This document shows, in pieces, positions 5,706-8,286 of a DNA stretch of 8,286 nt; the stretch's first letter is position 1, and every line of letters begins with the position of its first letter. The DNA comes from an uncultured Rikenellaceae bacterium (GTDB lineage Bacteria > Bacteroidota > Bacteroidia > Bacteroidales > Rikenellaceae), in the NCBI GenBank assembly GCA_947176715.1, contig CAMWRR010000075.1:1-8286 (forward strand), given 5' to 3'. The notes beneath the pieces were generated by a model. The model saw nothing but the letters and a program-made list of their open reading frames with translations, made no database searches and was not told where the DNA came from. The position numbers were made by a program, and so were the translations under genes.

Positions 5706-6827
5706 ATGAAAAAGACGTTTCTAAGAGTGCTGTCGGTCGTTATGGCCTCGGCGGCGTTCGCATGTTCGCGTCCCGACGGGTATGTGCTCGACATGACGAT
5801 AACCGGGTTTGCCGACAGCACCCGTTTCTCGATAAGCGACGATAGCGGGGCGATAGAGGATACCGTTATGATAATAGACGGCAAGTTGCATTACGAGCGT
5901 AAGTTCGGCAGTTCCGAGCCGGTTGTCCTGACGTTTTTCGGTCCGGAGCCGGTAGTGTCGCAGGAATATTACTCCTTATCGCTGTTGGCCGCCGACGGTT
6001 ATCGTGAGACCGTCACCGGAAACAAGGATGACATGTCTTCGGGCAGGCTCGTATATGAGGGGGCGCCGTGGAGCGCCGATATGACGGCGTTGGCCGAGAT
6101 GTTGGGCGACAGCAATGCCGAGAGAGACCGGTTGTCGAAAAATTTCGGAACGCTTACCGACGAGGAGTGGGCCCGTTATTCGGCAATCAACGATGAGATA
6201 GACTCTCTGAACATCGCTTTCATCATGGAGCGGCCCAATTCATACGTCTCATTGACTAATTTAGTGTGGACGATAGATTACATGACGCGCGAACAGATCC
6301 GCTCTGTCTACGACCGTCTGACGCCCGAATATCGTGGCAGCTCATACGCCCGGATAGCGGAGTTGTTTCTGAACAACAAGAAGATAGAGTTAGGCGACAG
6401 CCTCTCGGCCTACGATATAACCGGGATAGATGCTTCGGGCGACAGCGTACGCCTCTCCGATGTCGGGGGCGACTATCTGTTGGTCGATTTCTCTAACTAC
6501 GGATGCGGCTATTGCACCTTCGCCGCACGCGACATGGCCGCTTTGCGTGAGCGTTTCGCAGACAGGGTGACTATGATAAGCTACTCGTGCGACGCCTTAC
6601 GCGAGATGTGGGAGAAAGAGCGCGAACGTAACGGTATAGAGTGGCTCTCGATATGGAACGGCGAGGGGCCCCGCGGCGAGACTTGCGTAAAATACGGTGT
6701 CAACGGCTATCCGTCGTTCTTCGTGTTCGGTCCCGATCGTACGCTGACAGACATGTGGTTCGGCTACGGAAAGGGGGCGATAGAGCGTAGGCTCGATGCC
6801 CTGCTTGACGGCGTGAAAACCGAATGA
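5706..6827 (+). CDS. Thioredoxin-fold lipoprotein with DUF4369-like N-terminal domain
   Basis: Likely exported thiol-disulfide protein of 373 residues. Residues 1-20 form a signal peptide (MKK, hydrophobic core, then AAFAC) whose C20 would be the lipidated cysteine; the lipobox is weak because F occupies the -2 position. Residues about 25-125 are a beta-rich segment like the DUF4369 domain common in Bacteroidota, 125-225 is a helical linker, and about 230-370 is a TlpA/AhpC-type thioredoxin domain. The redox motif is C267-G-Y-C270 in SNYGCGYCTF, and the cis-proline loop is GYPSFFV (334-340). The usual tryptophan before the first cysteine is replaced by glycine, and tyrosine replaces the proline of CGPC; extra cysteines are C295 and C327. 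It starts 26 bp after glsB, so co-transcription is likely. The substrate is unknown. Confidence 0.82.
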   Translation: MKKTFLRVLSVVMASAAFACSRPDGYVLDMTITGFADSTRFSISDDSGAIEDTVMIIDGKLHYERKFGSSEPVVLTFFGPEPVVSQEYYSLSLLAADGYRETVTGNKDDMSSGRLVYEGAPWSADMTALAEMLGDSNAERDRLSKNFGTLTDEEWARYSAINDEIDSLNIAFIMERPNSYVSLTNLVWTIDYMTREQIRSVYDRLTPEYRGSSYARIAELFLNNKKIELGDSLSAYDITGIDASGDSVRLSDVGGDYLLVDFSNYGCGYCTFAARDMAALRERFADRVTMISYSCDALREMWEKERERNGIEWLSIWNGEGPRGETCVKYGVNGYPSFFVFGPDRTLTDMWFGYGKGAIERRLDALLDGVKTE

Positions 6828-6852
6828 TCTCTCTTTTTGTCCGTTTAATATA

Positions 6853-6888
6853 CACCCCGAAGGTCTCTTTGTGATGGCTTTCGGGGTG
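6853..6888 (+). terminator. Stem-loop after the lipoprotein gene, probable terminator
   Basis: CACCCCGAA (6853-6861) and TTCGGGGTG (6880-6888) are perfectly complementary 9-base arms; the stem extends inward by a G-U and a G-C pair. The hairpin lies 26 bases after the stop and before the mtaB promoter. Only CTTTCC follows, so the U-tract is poor and intrinsic termination may be partial. Confidence 0.6.
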
Positions 6889-6914
6889 CTTTCCGACTAT
6901 GGCGTTTTATCCGC

Positions 6915-6946
6915 TTGAAGATATGTCGTAAATTGTCTTATTTTTG
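6915..6946 (+). promoter_or_regulatory. mtaB promoter (Bacteroidota type)
   Basis: TTG at 6915-6917, a 21-bp spacer, and TATTTTTG at 6939-6946 match the -33/-7 consensus. Transcription would begin about 14 bases before the mtaB ATG, leaving a very short leader without a Shine-Dalgarno, as is common in this phylum. It separates mtaB from the upstream acyltransferase group. Confidence 0.65.
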
Positions 6947-6966
6947 CACTGTCAACAACACCGCAG

Positions 6967-8268
6967 ATGAAAAAGAGAGTATCGTTCCATACGCTCGGTT
7001 GCAAGCTCAACTACTCGGAGAGCTCCACGCTGGCACGCCGTTTCGCCGAGGGTGGCTACGAGCGTGCGGCAGCAGACCAGCAGAGCGACATAATAGTGAT
7101 AAACACGTGTTCGGTGACGGACCATGCCGACAAGAAGTGCCGTAATCTGATACGGCGGCTTCACAAGAACAATCCGTCGGCGCTTATAGCGGTAACGGGA
7201 TGTTATGCCCAGCTCAAGGCGGAGGAGATAGCCGCCATAGAGGGGGTCGATCTGGTGGTGGGCAACGACGGCAAGGGTTCGCTCTTCGAGCTTGCCGACA
7301 GGCTCGCCGCCCGCAGAGACCGCACCGAGATACACACGTGCGCCGCATCGGAGCTGACATCGTTTTTCGCCTCTTTCTCCACCGGCGACCGCACCCGATC
7401 GTTCCTGAAGGTGCAGGACGGTTGCGACTACCGGTGCTCCTATTGCACCATACCGTTGGCGCGCGGTGCGTCGCGTAACATACCTGTCGCCGACTTGGTG
7501 CGCGAGGCCGAGACCATAGCCGCCTCCGGATGCCGCGAGATTGTGCTTACCGGGGTCAACATAGGCGACTTCGGACGAACCACCGGCGAGAGCTTCGCCG
7601 ATCTGCTCCGTGGGCTCGACGGGGTGGAGGGTATAGAGCGTTACCGCATATCGTCGATAGAGCCCAATCTGCTCACCGACGAGATACTCGATATAACGGG
7701 CCGTTCCGGCAAGTTCATGCCCCATTTCCACATACCGTTGCAGTCAGGGTGCGACAAGATACTGGCCCTGATGCGCAGACGCTACAACACCTCCATGTTC
7801 GCCCGCAAGATAGAGAGGGTCAAGGAGCTGTTCCCCGAGGTGTTCGTAGGCATAGACGTAATAGTGGGCTTCCCGGGCGAGACAGAGGAGGATTTCGAGA
7901 CGACATATCGCTTTCTGGAGAGGCTGGAGCCCGCTTTTCTGCACATATTCCCCTACTCGATGCGGGCCGATACCGACGCCGTGTCGTTCGAGGGCAAGGT
8001 ATCTCCCGAGGAGAGCGAACGGCGTGCGGCACGTCTTGCCGGGTTGTCGTCACGCTTGCACCGCAGTTTCGCGGAGCGGTTGTTGGGGCGCACGGCGGAG
8101 GTGCTGGTGGAGGGCACGCGCAAAGGGGGCGAGATGTTCGGGTACACCGAAAACTACATACGCTGCCGTATGCCCTACCGCAAAGGGTGCATAGGCGATA
8201 TAGTGCCCGTGCGCATAGATAGTGTCGATGCCGACGGTTCGGCTACGGCTACCATAACCCTGCCATAA
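6967..8268 (+). CDS. mtaB: tRNA (N6-L-threonylcarbamoyladenosine(37)-C2)-methylthiotransferase MtaB
   Basis: Radical-SAM methylthiotransferase that converts t6A37 to ms2t6A37 in tRNAs reading ANN codons (tRNA-Lys UUU in Bacillus). The 433-residue product has the full family layout: an N-terminal MTTase domain with TLGCKLNYSES (9-19) and the three auxiliary-cluster cysteines C12, C48 and C79; a radical-SAM domain with C153-x3-C157-x2-C160 (DGCDYRCSYCTIP) binding the second [4Fe-4S] cluster and SAM; and a C-terminal TRAM-like RNA-binding segment (about 372-432). GCKLN with HTLG and VQDGCDYRCSYC points to MtaB over MiaB or RimO. Length and cysteines are intact. It has its own promoter and is followed by the start of a probable terminator. 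Of 29 isoleucines, 28 are ATA codons by my count. Confidence 0.95.
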   Translation: MKKRVSFHTLGCKLNYSESSTLARRFAEGGYERAAADQQSDIIVINTCSVTDHADKKCRNLIRRLHKNNPSALIAVTGCYAQLKAEEIAAIEGVDLVVGNDGKGSLFELADRLAARRDRTEIHTCAASELTSFFASFSTGDRTRSFLKVQDGCDYRCSYCTIPLARGASRNIPVADLVREAETIAASGCREIVLTGVNIGDFGRTTGESFADLLRGLDGVEGIERYRISSIEPNLLTDEILDITGRSGKFMPHFHIPLQSGCDKILALMRRRYNTSMFARKIERVKELFPEVFVGIDVIVGFPGETEEDFETTYRFLERLEPAFLHIFPYSMRADTDAVSFEGKVSPEESERRAARLAGLSSRLHRSFAERLLGRTAEVLVEGTRKGGEMFGYTENYIRCRMPYRKGCIGDIVPVRIDSVDADGSATATITLP

Positions 8269-8270
8269 GC

Positions 8271-8286
8271 AAAAAGCCCCCGCGGG
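8271..8286 (+). terminator. Left arm of a probable mtaB terminator, cut by the window edge
   Basis: Three bases after the mtaB stop comes AAAAAGCCCCCGCGGG. An A-run followed by a GC-rich arm is what a bidirectional intrinsic terminator looks like from its 5' side; the matching arm and T-run would lie beyond the window. Not provable from what is visible. Confidence 0.45.

Noticed and set aside
7530..8222. A 230-codon open frame on the plus strand inside mtaB
   Set aside because: It is a frame-shifted shadow of mtaB with an R/G/H-rich product and no recognisable domain.
1..8286. CRISPR array, tRNA/rRNA genes, insertion sequence or phage genes
   Set aside because: No regularly spaced repeats, no tRNA-like cloverleaf in the intergenic gaps, no transposase or phage proteins; nearly all of the window is covered by identified genes.

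Overview
The window looks like a chromosomal segment of a GC-rich member of the Bacteroidota, most likely order Bacteroidales (an Alistipes/Rikenellaceae-like organism is my best guess, not proven). Three things point there. Several intergenic regions carry the Bacteroidota -7 promoter box TAnnTTTG, twice with a TTG at -33 spacing. The genes have no consistent Shine-Dalgarno. The gene families are typical: FtsL_2-type FtsL, a DUF4369/thioredoxin lipoprotein and a paired O-/N-acyltransferase of the glycine-lipid type. Isoleucine is written mostly as ATA despite the high GC content.

Layout. Positions 31-3118 (minus strand) hold the head of a division and cell-wall (dcw) cluster, rsmH-ftsL-ftsI; murE would be expected just beyond the left edge. 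The gene that usually leads this cluster, mraZ, is absent. A type II toxin-antitoxin pair, parD-parE (3255-3789, minus), sits directly upstream of rsmH on the same strand. Its promoter (3803-3832) contains a perfect inverted repeat, the obvious autorepression operator. Across a 143-bp intergenic region a divergent plus-strand group begins: a PlsC-like O-acyltransferase (glsA-like, 3933-4736), a GNAT/hemolysin-like N-acyltransferase (glsB-like, 4777-5679) and a DUF4369/thioredoxin-fold lipoprotein (5706-6827), with gaps of only 40 and 26 bp. A hairpin at 6853-6888 closes this group. A separate promoter (6915-6946) then drives mtaB (6967-8268), a tRNA methylthiotransferase. The right edge cuts into what looks like the mtaB terminator.

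How the genes work together. RsmH methylates 16S rRNA; FtsL and FtsI are inner-membrane divisome parts that drive septal peptidoglycan synthesis. The acyltransferase pair should build N- and O-acylated amino-acid lipids (glycine lipids in Bacteroides) for the envelope. The lipoprotein is probably a periplasmic or outer-membrane-anchored thiol-disulfide protein. MtaB modifies tRNA and looks independent.

Most of the window is ordinary core genome. The parts worth a second look are the toxin-antitoxin pair in the mraZ slot with no visible terminator before the division genes, the operator-like TTACC half-sites spread through the shared divergent region, the unusual catalytic motifs of the GlsA-like enzyme, and an FtsI that stops right after its transpeptidase domain. 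I did not find a clearly new defence or mobile system here.
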